Below, piece by piece: positions 50,901 to 63,242 of a DNA stretch of 64,000 bases (position 1 is the first letter of the stretch; each line of letters starts with the position of its first letter). The position numbers were made by a program, and so were the translations under genes. Source of the stretch: Cunninghamella blakesleeana (lineage: Eukaryota; Mucoromycota; Mucoromycetes; Mucorales; Cunninghamellaceae); assembly GCA_017871115.1 (NCBI GenBank), contig JAFCIZ010000002.1:2873501-2937500 (forward strand), written 5' to 3'. The notes under the pieces are model-generated. The model saw only the letters and a program-made list of their open reading frames with translations, ran no database searches and had not been told where the DNA came from.

Positions 50901-53900
50901 TTGTTTCCATTTCTTGGATTTCAGATTGTGATGATGATGATAAGGATAAAGTGGCAAGTCGTATTTTTTCTTCGTATTCTTCCTTTTGTTGTTTCAATTG
51001 CTGTTGTAAATTTGCTCGCTCCATTAATCCAAGTTCACTATTACCATTTAATTCATTTAATTTATTGGGGTGGCTAGAACTACCTTCTGCCAATGTATAC
51101 ATTCCAGTATCAATAGAAAGATAGCTACCATTACTAAATCTATTTGCACGCCTGATATTATTTTCATTTCCATCGTGATCATCAAGAGATAATGCCACGG
51201 AGCTAGTACTGAATCGAACAGAAACGGCCGATTGTGACATTGATTCATCATCTGAAGTAATAATTGGTCTCTTCATAAATTCATCACTTTCAATATTATC
51301 ATAGGAATTCATTGCTGCCTCTCGCTTTGCAAAATTCCAATCAGCAATTTCTGAAGGCCCTCCACTATAAACACTTGCACTATCAGCATCAGAGAATATT
51401 AATGCTGGGGAATCTGACCTATCTGTCATCCTACTATTACGTCCACTTGGAGTTGGTGTTACATTTCCTCCTGCTGCTGCTACTCCGTTGGATGCAGCAT
51501 ATTGGTGTTGATCTTGGGTAATTCTCTTACGTTCCTTGCGCACTTCTTCAGGGTGATTAAATCTAAACACATGGTAATCGCCTAAAATGATTCGATAGCC
51601 ATTATGCAGTCTTTTTGGTTCTGTAATGAGAATACCATTTACCATTGTCATTGAGTTTAATTTTGGATAAAGAGTCACTTTATCATTAATGTTTTCAAAA
51701 TAGCAATGATTATCCAAAATATTTGGTCCACTTAATCGAATATCCACTGTTTCGCTTTCAAAGCGTCCAACAATAGTCTTTCCAATTTTAATTTGATAAA
51801 TTAAACATTCTGTCATTAAAGGGTCTTCATTCAAGTTAACCAAATGAGGTATTTGTTTAGGTGCATGAATTCCCATACTATTACTTTCTACTAAAATACC
51901 CATAGCTTCTAATGCCTTTTCGCGTTCAATACGCACTTCACTTGTTTTTAATAATTTCTCTTCCCATGTTTGATTTGCTTGATCTAATAATTTCTGTGAT
52001 GATTTAAGTTTATCCACCAACTCTGCCATTGTCATTCTCTTCTTAACACCAAATGCATCAGCATATGGAATTTCTTTTACTGGTGTGGTGATGGGAGAAG
52101 GTTGACGTTGTATATTAGCCGATGATGGTGATAATGTTGAAGAAATAGACGCAGTAGATGTTGTTGTAACAGGTTTTGGAGATGCTGGTACGGTTCCTAA
52201 ACGAGGAGTTGATTTACTACTTCCGATAGACATTTGAGGAGTGATGTGTGATGCAATTTTTTCCACTTCATCAGGAGCATATGTCATAAGAGTATCACGC
52301 AATGCATGTATTTCTTCTTTTAGTTCACGAATAAGTTTTGCATTTGGATCTTCATTAACAACAGGTTTATTTTTGATCCTTTTAGCTTGATCTGCATACC
52401 TTAATGTACTAATAGTTTCATCATAATCCACCGGAGAAATTGCTGCTATCATTGCTGTACGAGAGTTTCCACCAAGAGAATCTTTTAATAACCATGTCAA
52501 CACCTAATAAATAAATAATTATTTATTTTTTAAATAAAAAAAAATAGGAATAGGAATAGATATAGGTATAAATATACACCGTCATCTAACATGTTTTATT
52601 TATAGTTAAATGTATGTGTATATATATTAAACTTACAGAATCACGATAGGGTATAAAGTTTTCTTTAGGTTTTTTTCCATTCTTTCCTTCCGTTGATGAG
52701 TTTTTAGCAAGAGCTGCAATCACCTTTCCTAAAGTTGCCAATGATCGATTAATATTTGCACCTTCTTTTAATCTTGTACCTGTAGCACCAGTGCTATCTG
52801 CTCGTTCACTCCCAGCCAAATCTACCAGACTAATTCTGCTTACTTTTTCGGTTGCTGTTTTAGAATTTTCATCTTTTTTCCTTGATGTTAAAAATATAGT
52901 AAATACGGCATGAGATCTTGATGATGTTTCATTCATATTTGTTGCAGCTACAGTTCTTGCCTATATTTTTTTTTAAAAAAAAAAAAAAAGGAAAAAGGAA
53001 AGGAAAGGAAAAAAGGAGCAAATGATAAATAAATATATAATGATCTATTAATTTTTTCTTTTAAAAAAAACTAAAAAATAAATAAATAAAATAAAACGGT
53101 ATATATGCTATTACCTTATTTCCTTCATTCATCAAATTATCAATATCTTCAAATGATTTTACTGCCAATCTCGATAAATCTTCAACATATGGACCAGCCC
53201 TTGGATGTTCACGGATTTTTAGATTTCCTTTATTCTTTGGGTTAAGTAAATCACGTACTTTTTCATTGTATATTTCCAAATATGATACTTCTACTTGATA
53301 TTCTATAGATCCATTTGTTTTGGCATCAGATATACGAGTAAATAGTTCTGAACACGTTCTAGGTACGATTCCCTTATCTTCACCATAACCAACCTTAATA
53401 TATATATATATATTAATATATATTGATCTATCTATCTATCTGTACTATATATATTATTTATATTAATATATTAAATATTAAATATATTACCATTGTATAA
53501 GTTTTCCCGCTACCAGTTTGACCATCTAAATTAAGTAACAAGAAATAAAAAATTAAAAAAATGAAACAAATTAGGATATTTTATGATCATTAAAAAAAAT
53601 CAGTATATATACATATATACTTACAAGCAAAGATACAACAGTTATATCCATCAAAAGCATGGTTTAATAAATCTTTTCCTAAATAATCATATACTACTTC
53701 TTGACTCGCATAGTTAATATCCTTCTTATCCGCTGACCAAAATGATTTATCAAAAGTAAAAGCCTTTATATCCTCGTTATTTTGTTCTTGTCTATTATTA
53801 GCTGTAGTGCTATTATGATTTAAAGATGATGTATTATTATTTGGGCGTTGTATGATGACTTCATTTCCTTCTATCCGAACCAGATTACTACATCCTCTTG

Positions 53901-54150
53901 CCAACTCTAATATAATATACAAAACAATACAATTGATCAGTTTAGTTAAATTGGTTTACTTTTGAATAAATATACACATGCTTGTGTATTTCAGATACAA
54001 GTATAAATTATTACTATTATTATATTTATTTTAAATTCATACATATATATAAGGTTTTGAAATTTTGAATATATATATATATATATATTTACCTTTTGAA
54101 GATAGAGGGCGACATCTTACAACTACAGTGATATTTCCCCCTGAAGACAT
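47567..54150 (-). CDS. Kinesin-3 (Unc104/KIF1A type) with FHA and PH domains
   Basis: Plus-end microtubule motor for endosomes and vesicles. Nine or so exons, roughly 1,850 residues, ATG at 54150. The motor begins [14 protein letters not shown] 35-nt exon (53491-53525) carries the P-loop [11 protein letters not shown]. Then come SSRSH (switch I), DLAGSERA (switch II) and a Lys-rich loop 12 ([17 protein letters not shown]), which in kinesin-3 gives processive binding. The FHA domain follows around [19 protein letters not shown], then coiled coils, KIF1-type blocks ([18 protein letters not shown]) and a long disordered middle. The C-terminal PH domain ([21 protein letters not shown]) binds phosphoinositide membranes and ends TLKE. 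The huge exon 48310-52503 is unusual beside short-exon neighbours. The stop is TGA at 47567-47569. Confidence 0.94.
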
Positions 54151-55402
54151 CGTTTGTCTATTTGAAATAGAGAAAGAGAGAAAATAAAACGAAGAATAAT
54201 TATAAGTCTAATAAATTTCTCAATAGATGTAAAATATATTATTTAATATTAATACCTTTTTTATTCAATGTTATTTTATTTTATTTTTTAATAAAAATAA
54301 CAGGTAGAAAAAAATGGGGTATGATAATTAATAGAGTTGAAAAAAAATTAAAAATGGAAAGAGAAAGAAAAAAAATTGAGAAAAGTTTAAAATTTCACAA
54401 AAGTGCTGAACTTAAAAATGGCGTGCATTACTATTTTTTTTTTTAATACTTTAAAACGATAAACGTATGGCAAATTAATATATACAAATAAAAAAAATAA
54501 AGATAAAGGAGTAAAAAATTAAAAATGTTGATAAAAAAAAAAAATAACAAAAAAAAAAAATAATATATTTGTTTAATATTAATAGAAGAAGAAAAAATCA
54601 CGGTATTCATTTCTTTTTTCTAATATTATTGATTTGGGTTTTTTTTTTTTTTGTAACTGAATTCTCTGATCCATCAAACTTCGTCTTACATCTAAAGGAA
54701 AAGGAATACGATAAGGATAAAATTAAAAATCAGCTTTTAATTTATTTATTTATTTTAAACTATCTTCATCTAGTGAATCGATTAAGAATTTATAAAATAT
54801 TTAATAAGTACTGTAATCACTGGTTTCATTTTAATCTCAAGCGTGTAGTAATCATCTAAAAAAATCTCTTTAATTTATGGTTATTTTTCTTACTTTATAT
54901 TTACCCATACTTTTTTTAAAAAGGAAATAAAACAATATTACTGAGGCATAAGATTAAAATTCATTTATTTTTTTAAAAAAAATATAAATAAATCAACACT
55001 AAGTTAAATATCGGTTGGACTCCATAGATAATAGACTAGTTGACTAACAAAACAATCGTATCTTCATTTTCTATATCAGCAAATTTGCATAAGATAATCC
55101 AAAACATTGGGATATTTAATTAAAGTTTCTTTTAAGCTGAAGATTTATTTTTCTTATAGACAAAAAAAAGTAAAATATATATTAGAAGTATGAAAATTAA
55201 GAAATAATTATGAATATAATAATAATATTTATATATTTCTATCTTTATTAAAATATTAAATATATAAAAAAAATTTCTTTTTTTTATTTTTTATTAATGA
55301 ATCATATACAGAAAATTACGTTAAATAATAAGAGCAAATACAATAATAATAATAATAATAATAGATATAGTATTAAAATAAAATAATCGAAATAAGTTAT
55401 AT
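54151..55402. other. Spacer between the two kinesin genes
   Basis: About 1.25 kb of A/T-rich sequence. The plus-strand frame 54569-54859 (96 codons) begins with a hydrophobic stretch but has no family signature and is A/T-driven. Otherwise nothing recognised. Confidence 0.5.
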
Positions 55403-58400
55403 TTATTCATTTTTTTTGACATTATTCCTCCGGTCTTCGTTAATTAATTGATGCTGTGATTCGTTTGTTGCACTTAAGGATAGAACATGCTCTAAAATCT
55501 ATAAGTGATAGATTGTTAATAATTATATGATCAACAATTATACATTTATATATTTATATATACACTTGCCTTTTTATAATTGTCTTGATCAGACTGTATT
55601 TCATTTTTCAATTGATTTACTTCTTCTTTTTTTGTTTTAACAAGCCTTGAGTGATTTTTATTTTCAGTTTCGATTTTATTGTGAAGGATATTCACATCAT
55701 CAATATGATCATTCCAATTTTTATTCAAAGACGAAAATGTATTTTCTAGTTTACTTTTTCGATTTTTACTTAGGTCTGATATCAATTGCTGTAATTTATC
55801 CCATACCTTTTCTTCTGATTCCTTTTCTCGATTTAATATTTCTTCTTGTTTTTTATTTTGTTCTTTTAGACGTTGTATCTATAAATTAATATATATACAA
55901 GATAAAAGAAGTTAAATAAACGAATATTTTTGTTATTTTTTAATTCTTTTATATAATTATATATATTTCATACTTGATTAAGCATTGTTCCATCTATTAA
56001 AGCTTTTAACTTATCTACTTGTTCTTCACTTTTTACTAAATGGTCTAAATCATTATCCATATGGTGTCGATAAATCTGTGCATTACGTTTTCCAATACTA
56101 ACTACCTAATTTTCATAAAATATAAAATATTAACATATGATTTTTGTATCATTCTTCATACTTTTTTAATAATAATAAAAATAAAATGATAGACTAACTT
56201 ACTTCTTTCTGTAGAGTCCGTATTTCTGATTCCATTTTTTTAATATAATCTAACATTTCAGTTTCTCGTCGATTACGAGTTTCTTGTTCTTCTAATCTGA
56301 TTTTTTCAATTCTACGATCATAATCTTTAATGATGGATTCCATTTTCATCTATTTGTCAATTATAATAAAAATAATAAAATTAATATAAATACCGTTGTA
56401 CACATAAAACCAACTTGATCTTTATACTTATATCAATAACTTACTGATATATCTTTCACTTTTGATTCTGAATGTATTAAATCATGTTTATTTTTATCCA
56501 ATTGATCTTGCTTTTCTTTTACAGTATCTCTTAAATGTTGGTTTTCATCTTTCATTGCTTCATAGGATTTATGAGTCATGTACACACCATTTTTATCGTA
56601 ACTAGCCTATTTTTAAAAATAAAATAAATATAAATATAAATATAAATATAAATCGTATATAAATCGTATCAATAATAGATTGATATTCTATATTTTTAAT
56701 AGCACAACCCATTCACTTAATTTATTTATTTTTTTACCTGTAAATCACCTTTTAATTGTTCGATTTTCAATTCCAAATCACTGATATATACATTACGATT
56801 AGTAGGATGATTGGCTTCCGGTTTATTTCGAATATTTTTGGCACGATTTGCATAATCTAAAGTGCTAATGATTTCTTCTTGATTCATTTTAGCAACAGAT
56901 ACAGTAGCAATAATACATGTCCTTGTTTTCCCACCTAATGAATCCTTTAATAATCGAGTCAATTTGCTCTCTCTATTATTATATTTTATTTATAAAGAAA
57001 ACCATATAATGTATATATATATTAGAAGCAAGTACTTTTTATACATATATACATGTTAATCCAAATTGTAATAATAATAAATTATATGTATTCATATATT
57101 ACCTATAGGGTATATGAGCAGATTCCTCAACAAGATGATTGATGACACGACCAAGGGTTAATAAACTTTGATTAATCATACCAGCTTCTCTAGCACGGAT
57201 AAGTTCAGCACCAGATCGATTAATATTTTCAGAACCTGCTAAATCAACCAGATTTAATTTGCCTGTACGAATAATATCTTCACCGCCAGGTATAGATTCA
57301 CGAATATGGACAATAACAGAAAATATACAATGAGAACGACTTTTTTTATAGAAAATAAAAATAAAAAAATAAAATTATTATAATGATTTAATGATATTCT
57401 CATTCCTCATATTCACTATATATATTGTCCTCCACTTTTTTTTTTTTTTGTTTTTTACCTTGATTTATCGTTACATTTTGTAGCCCCAATACTTCGATAC
57501 TTTATACCAGATTTTAAAACCTCCAAACCTTCTGAAGCCGATCGTATATATTTCTCTTCTACACCCTGCACCACAACCCCCGAACTAATTTTATCTTCAA
57601 AGATTTTAATTTGACGTCCATTTTGGTGATTTGAAGGGTTTAATAAATCTCTTAACTCTTCGTTGTATAACTCCAATAATGATACTTTGATAGAATACTC
57701 TGTTTTTTTGGTGTCCATTGTTTCAAATAATTTATCAATCACACGTGGAATGATGCCAGCATCAGAGGTATGTTGATCAAGGTTACCTTCCATTGTATAT
57801 CTGTATAAAATAAGAACAAATAAAGAGAAAAGAAAAATCAGCCGATCAGGATATATATGTATATATATATACTATCCTTTGATTAATTATTTTATTTTGT
57901 TTTTTCTATTTCTTATTTACGTTTTCCCAGATCCAGTTTGACCGTACGCAAAAATAGTACAATTAAATCTTTTTTTTAAAAAAATAAAATAAAAAAAAAT
58001 CAATAAGTAAAATAATACATAGTAAAATAAGATAAGCATGAAATTCTCTTTATCTACTTGTTTTGTTTACCCTTCAAGAACTTGATCCAAAATAGGTTGT
58101 ACAATTTCAGTATAAATATGATCTTGAGTAGCATGCTCATCAAAAACACGATCAAAAGTGAATACTTTCTTGGAAATGGTAAGCAATACTTCACGACGTC
58201 CTGTTGCTTCTAATATGATAGGTGAATCAGCAGCCAGCTCAGCTTCATTACGACCTCTAATATTTTATTTTGTTTTTATAAATATAAAATATATACATAT
58301 TTAAAATAAAATTTATTATTAATAATTTGATCACATTATTACTATTATTATTATTATTATTATTATTTATAAAGTTTTGATGTTATTTATAATAATGATT

Positions 58401-58605
58401 ACCTGCAGCGTAATACTACTTGTATATTGGTACCTTTATTATTATTACTGTTATTACTATGCGAATGATCTTTTCTTCGTACAATTCCACTAGATAATCG
58501 ACTTAGAGCTTGTCTTTTTGCTGTTGCTGAAGAAGACGAAGTGGATATAATATTACTTGGTGCTGACTTCCGTTTTTGAACATTGTTACGATTCGTTGTC
58601 CACAT
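55403..58605 (-). CDS. Kinesin-5 (BimC/Eg5 family) spindle motor, short tail
   Basis: Kinesin-5 slides antiparallel spindle microtubules apart. About eleven exons from ATG 58605, roughly 700 residues. A basic Ser/Asn-rich N-terminal extension of about 60 residues precedes the motor. Kinesin-5-specific blocks: [31 protein letters not shown] on a 48-nt exon (57921-57968), [37 protein letters not shown] and [17 protein letters not shown]. Then [18 protein letters not shown] and the neck [14 protein letters not shown]. The tail is about 280 residues of coiled coil, ending [11 protein letters not shown], whereas kinesin-5 tails usually run 500 or more and contain a C-terminal BimC box, not seen here. 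The tail may continue into unrecognised 3' exons, but a stop follows in frame at 55403-55405. Confidence 0.9.
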
Positions 58606-60797
58606 AAAAACGACAACAACAATATATAAATTAAGGAATGAACAAATAAAATGTGTATAAATAAAAATAAAAATAAAATAAAATTAATGAAGCGTGGTAG
58701 AAGAAAAAAATATTTTGAACTCTCCAAAAAAAAATTTACAATTTTTATCTGTGCTTTAAATTTTTAATTTAATTCCATTTTTTAATGCTATTTTATTTTT
58801 CATAAGTATTTTTATTATAAATAAATAATAATAGCCTTATGTATAGTTATCATTATTATATTATTATTATTATCATTTATTTTAAGATATCTTTAACTTA
58901 GATTGCGCAAATATAGTATAACTATCCGCCAACTTATAATACATGAATAATAAAAAAGGGAGAGAGAAAGGGAACTAAGAATCATCCATTTCTGTAGAGG
59001 TATTACTATATACACACTATGTAGATTACTTTTTAGGAACCAATATTTGGAAAATCCTCACAAGTATAGCTTTTGTATTAATAAACCCATTTATTACGAA
59101 TGGCTATTTCATTTTAAAAAAATAATTAACACAACAGTAAAAATAAGGAATATAATCAATATTAATATTCTATTTTTACCTAAATGAAAATGATGGTATG
59201 TAGGCTCACTAGCTTAGGTTTTTATATATTGCGTGTAAACTTTATTTTTTTCCGCACATATAACAATAAATCCAAACAAATTTTATTTTTATATAAAGTG
59301 CTTCGATTTTTTTATTTTTCTCATCTTTTCTTTAATTCAATTTTTTTAAAAAAAAATATTAGGAAAATAACTATAAATTAAACAGTTAGTTATTTATTAA
59401 AAAAAAAAGGCTAAAACAAATAGTCGAATAATACAAAAATAACGCAGCACATTAAAAAAAAGAGATCGTGTCTGAAAAAATACTTTATATTCTATAGCAT
59501 ATGTTGATAGGATTGTTGAAGGATTAGTAGAGGTAGTTGTTGATACTGTTAGGAACCACATTATTTCTTCTTTTTGGATACTAAATAATATTATCTAGTT
59601 ATATTAAAAAGAAAAGGCATTTATTAGACTTCCATCTATCTATATATATGTGTTATCATAGTTTTACTAGTTTATTATTTTCCTTAATAAGTTCATGTTT
59701 CAATAGAGTAGATTCAGTATATTAATATTTAACTATTAACTATTTAAAAAAAATTGACCTTTTACATGTATGTATGTATATATGTATGTATATATGTATG
59801 TATGCATGTATAAATGCTATTACCTGTAGAGATGCCAAACAAAAGCTTCAAAGGATTAAAATATTTTCGTTTTTTCTGTTCGATTTTCGCCTCATTATAT
59901 AAAAAATATAATCAAACTAGTTCTTTCAACGTCCCAAACGATCAGACTCGTATTATACCTTTTCCCCCAAGGTACCATCAAGGGTTATCGAAACGCAAAC
60001 AATCTTGCAGGGTACTAGATAGAGCAAAGTAGCCCATAATGAGCAGTGTAGAAGATATAATTTGTTTATATTATTTCGGTATTATTAATTGCTGAAATAG
60101 CTTATGCTTCCATATATACATCAACAAGTATTAGCTGTTTCAAAATTTTGTTTTTTAGAGTAGAATTGATGTTAAAATAATAATAATGTTAATATAATAT
60201 ACAAGTAAAATAAAGTAACTAATTCATAAATAAGAAATAAAAAAAAATAAGATATGTTTATTTTTAAAAATAAAAGTAAAAGGTAAAATAAAATAAAAAA
60301 TTAAATATATAAAAATGTAGGCAGTAAATTCAGTAAAATAAGAAAATGTATTTAATTGATCAATATCATATCAAACTATATATATAGATAACCATTATAA
60401 TAATAATTTTTTATTTATGGAAACTAAAAGGAAAAAAGAGATATTTTATTTGAGAAAAATAATATTCAATTCTCGAATAGAAACCCAGGATTAATGAGTT
60501 AATGTATCGATATCCAAAGAAACTGTCATAAAAGAGAAACAGTGAAAAATCAAACAATATCAACATTTTGTTTTCATATTTTATAAAAAAAATTAAAAGA
60601 AAAAAATGCAAATGTGTAATTATAATATAATTAAAAAACATGGCCATAAAGAAAAACATTATAAAAAAAAGAGTATTAAAAGAATTAAAAAATATTAATT
60701 ATTACTAGAAATAAAGAGTATAAAATAACAAAAAAAAAAAATAAGAATAACAATAACATGACTATATATAATAAAAAATAAAAAATGGAAGAAGTAA
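58606..60797. other. Long spacer between kinesin-5 and PAK
   Basis: About 2.2 kb, the largest gene-free stretch. Mostly A/T-rich. Around 59810-60120 the sequence is more balanced in base composition; a 72-codon plus-strand frame (59814-60032) there matches no family I know. A GTATGTATATAT-type simple repeat lies at 59769-59812. No tRNA or snRNA signature was found by eye. Confidence 0.45.
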
Positions 60798-63210
60798 TTA
60801 ATCTTGGAAATCAGCACTTTCTCTTGCTGCACGTATTAAAGGAGCTAAAGAACGTAAAGGATCAGCTTTGGTAAGGAAAGGATGAGACAATATTTCCAAA
60901 GCATCGGGACGTTGGTCAGCTTCTACTTGAAGAGATTGAGATAAAAAGTCTCGAAATTCATCACTCAAAGTTTCAGGATTTTGTAGTTGAGGTGTCCCAT
61001 TGGTTGCAATTAAATACAAGGCACGTAAAGGATTTTCATTTAAATAGGGAGGCTCTCCTTCTACCATTTCAATTGACATAATACCAAGTGACCAAATATC
61101 TACTTTAGGACCATATTCTTTACGTGTTACTACTTCAGGTGCCATCTATAGATAATAAATAGTTTAAATAATAATACATTAGTATGTCATGACGTCAGTT
61201 CTTTTTTATTTTAAAATCATTTGACATTGCATTTTTATTTTTTAGTAAGTATATCATTACATACCCAATAAGGAGTTCCGACCATCGTTGTTCTCTTTGC
61301 TTGACTATCATTTAATTGTGCACAAAATCCAAAATCAGCTAAATAATAAAATAAAATAAAGTTAAAAAAAATAGGCAAGTAGATAAATATTATTAATACC
61401 ATGCATTAGCTAACTTTATTCTTTTTTATTTTATTTTTTAAAAAAAAGGACTTACTTAATTTAATATCTCCTTGAAGACTAAGTAAAATATTATCACTCT
61501 TAATGTCACGATGAATCACTCCATTTGAATGAAGATGTTGTAAACCTTGTAAAACTTCTTTACATACTGCAGCAATTTGACCTTCAGTCATCATATTACA
61601 TGTTACTACATCAGTTAAACTACCACCTTCCATATATTCCATGATCACCCATAAATCCCCTTTCCATAAATACGAATCAATAAAATTAACAATATTAGGA
61701 TGTTGAGATTGTTTCATGACTACTATTTCATTAATAATTAATTCCTTCTTTGGTTGTTGCTGCAAATTCATTTGTTTGATGGCAACAGGAGATGAATCAT
61801 CACCTGATTTATGAGCAGTGTATACACCACCAGATGCACTATATAAATATATATTTAGTATTAAAAAAATAAAAATAAAATATAATAAATGAATGTTGTC
61901 TAATCTTTTTTTTTTTTTTTCTGTCTTTTAAATATGTCTCCTTTTTTATTGTTTTTTTATATTTCTTTATTTTCTTTTTATTTTTTTTACTGTTTTTTTT
62001 TATTTACCCTTGACCAATTTTAACCATATCAGTATAAATGGTAGTAGGATCCGCATTTCCACAAATTTCTTTTAATTTTTTAACTACTTCAGCGTCTTTT
62101 AATGCATTTAATTTCCTATCTTTTGATGATCTACGTTTCACTGCACCTACTGTTGATGTTGTATTTACTGTAGTTGTTAATTTAGTATCTGTTAAATTAT
62201 CATTTTCTTTTACTTTTTCATTTACGCTTTCTTGTTTTTGTTGTTGAGATAAAGAAGCAAGTGAAGGAGAGGAAGTAGGAGTATTATTTTCTTTTTGTAA
62301 TTCTGGATATGTATTTTCTTTTAATATGTCCTTATCATTATCCGCTGTCATTGCCATCATTGCCGTAGCAGGTGAAGATTTTAAATGATTATTATTATTA
62401 GTTGAAATTACATCTATATAAGATTGATTTGATACAGCTGTTGTTGTTGAATTGGTTTTTATTGATAGATTACAATCATTTTTATAATTACTATTATTAT
62501 TATTAGTGGTGGAATACATGGAGGAAGATCTTTTATCAAAAGGTAATGGATTGGTAAGAGTGACTTCGGAATCCATTTTGATTTGTTCGTTAGTTAAGCT
62601 TTTCCTGCTGTTATTTTCGTGTGCATGATTCTTTTTGCCTATTAAATGAAAAAAAGGAAAATGAAACAAATAAATAAATCCATTATTAGTATGTTCATTT
62701 AAATTTGCATTTTAGAAGATCATTTAGGAGCGAACAAATAAATATATTTACCAACAGACGGATGATACTCGTTTGTTTCCTATAAAGGAAATAAGAAACA
62801 ATGTGATGTGTATGCGTGTGTAAGTGAGTGTTAATATTTATTTTATACATGAATTTTTTATTTTTCTATTATATATATATACATATGTTATTTTCATTTC
62901 TATTTTAATTTACCTGAGATGATATTGTATTTGTATAACAACTTGATTTTCTTTTTTTTTCAGAAGTTTTGAATTTTGACCAACGTTTCCAAGTGGATGA
63001 TGTATTTTCACGTTCTTCATTGGTAGGTGATGATGGTTCCATAGCTTCCGGAATTTTATTCCAAACATCCTCATTTAAATTTCGAGAACCTTGATAAAAC
63101 TCTATAGCATCAATCACAGCCTATAACAAATATTATTTGTACCACCATATTCAAAAAAAAAAAAGAGACATATATATGAGATAAACATGATCACATAGTA
63201 ATAAGTCTCC

Positions 63211-63242
<32 letters not shown>

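Noticed and set aside
51312..51521. Leucine/histidine-rich plus-strand frame
   Set aside because: Antisense of kinesin-3 coding sequence with low-complexity codons.
54569..54859. 96-codon plus-strand frame resembling a small secreted protein
   Set aside because: The hydrophobic start comes from T-rich runs; the remainder has no recognisable domain or clear splice continuation.
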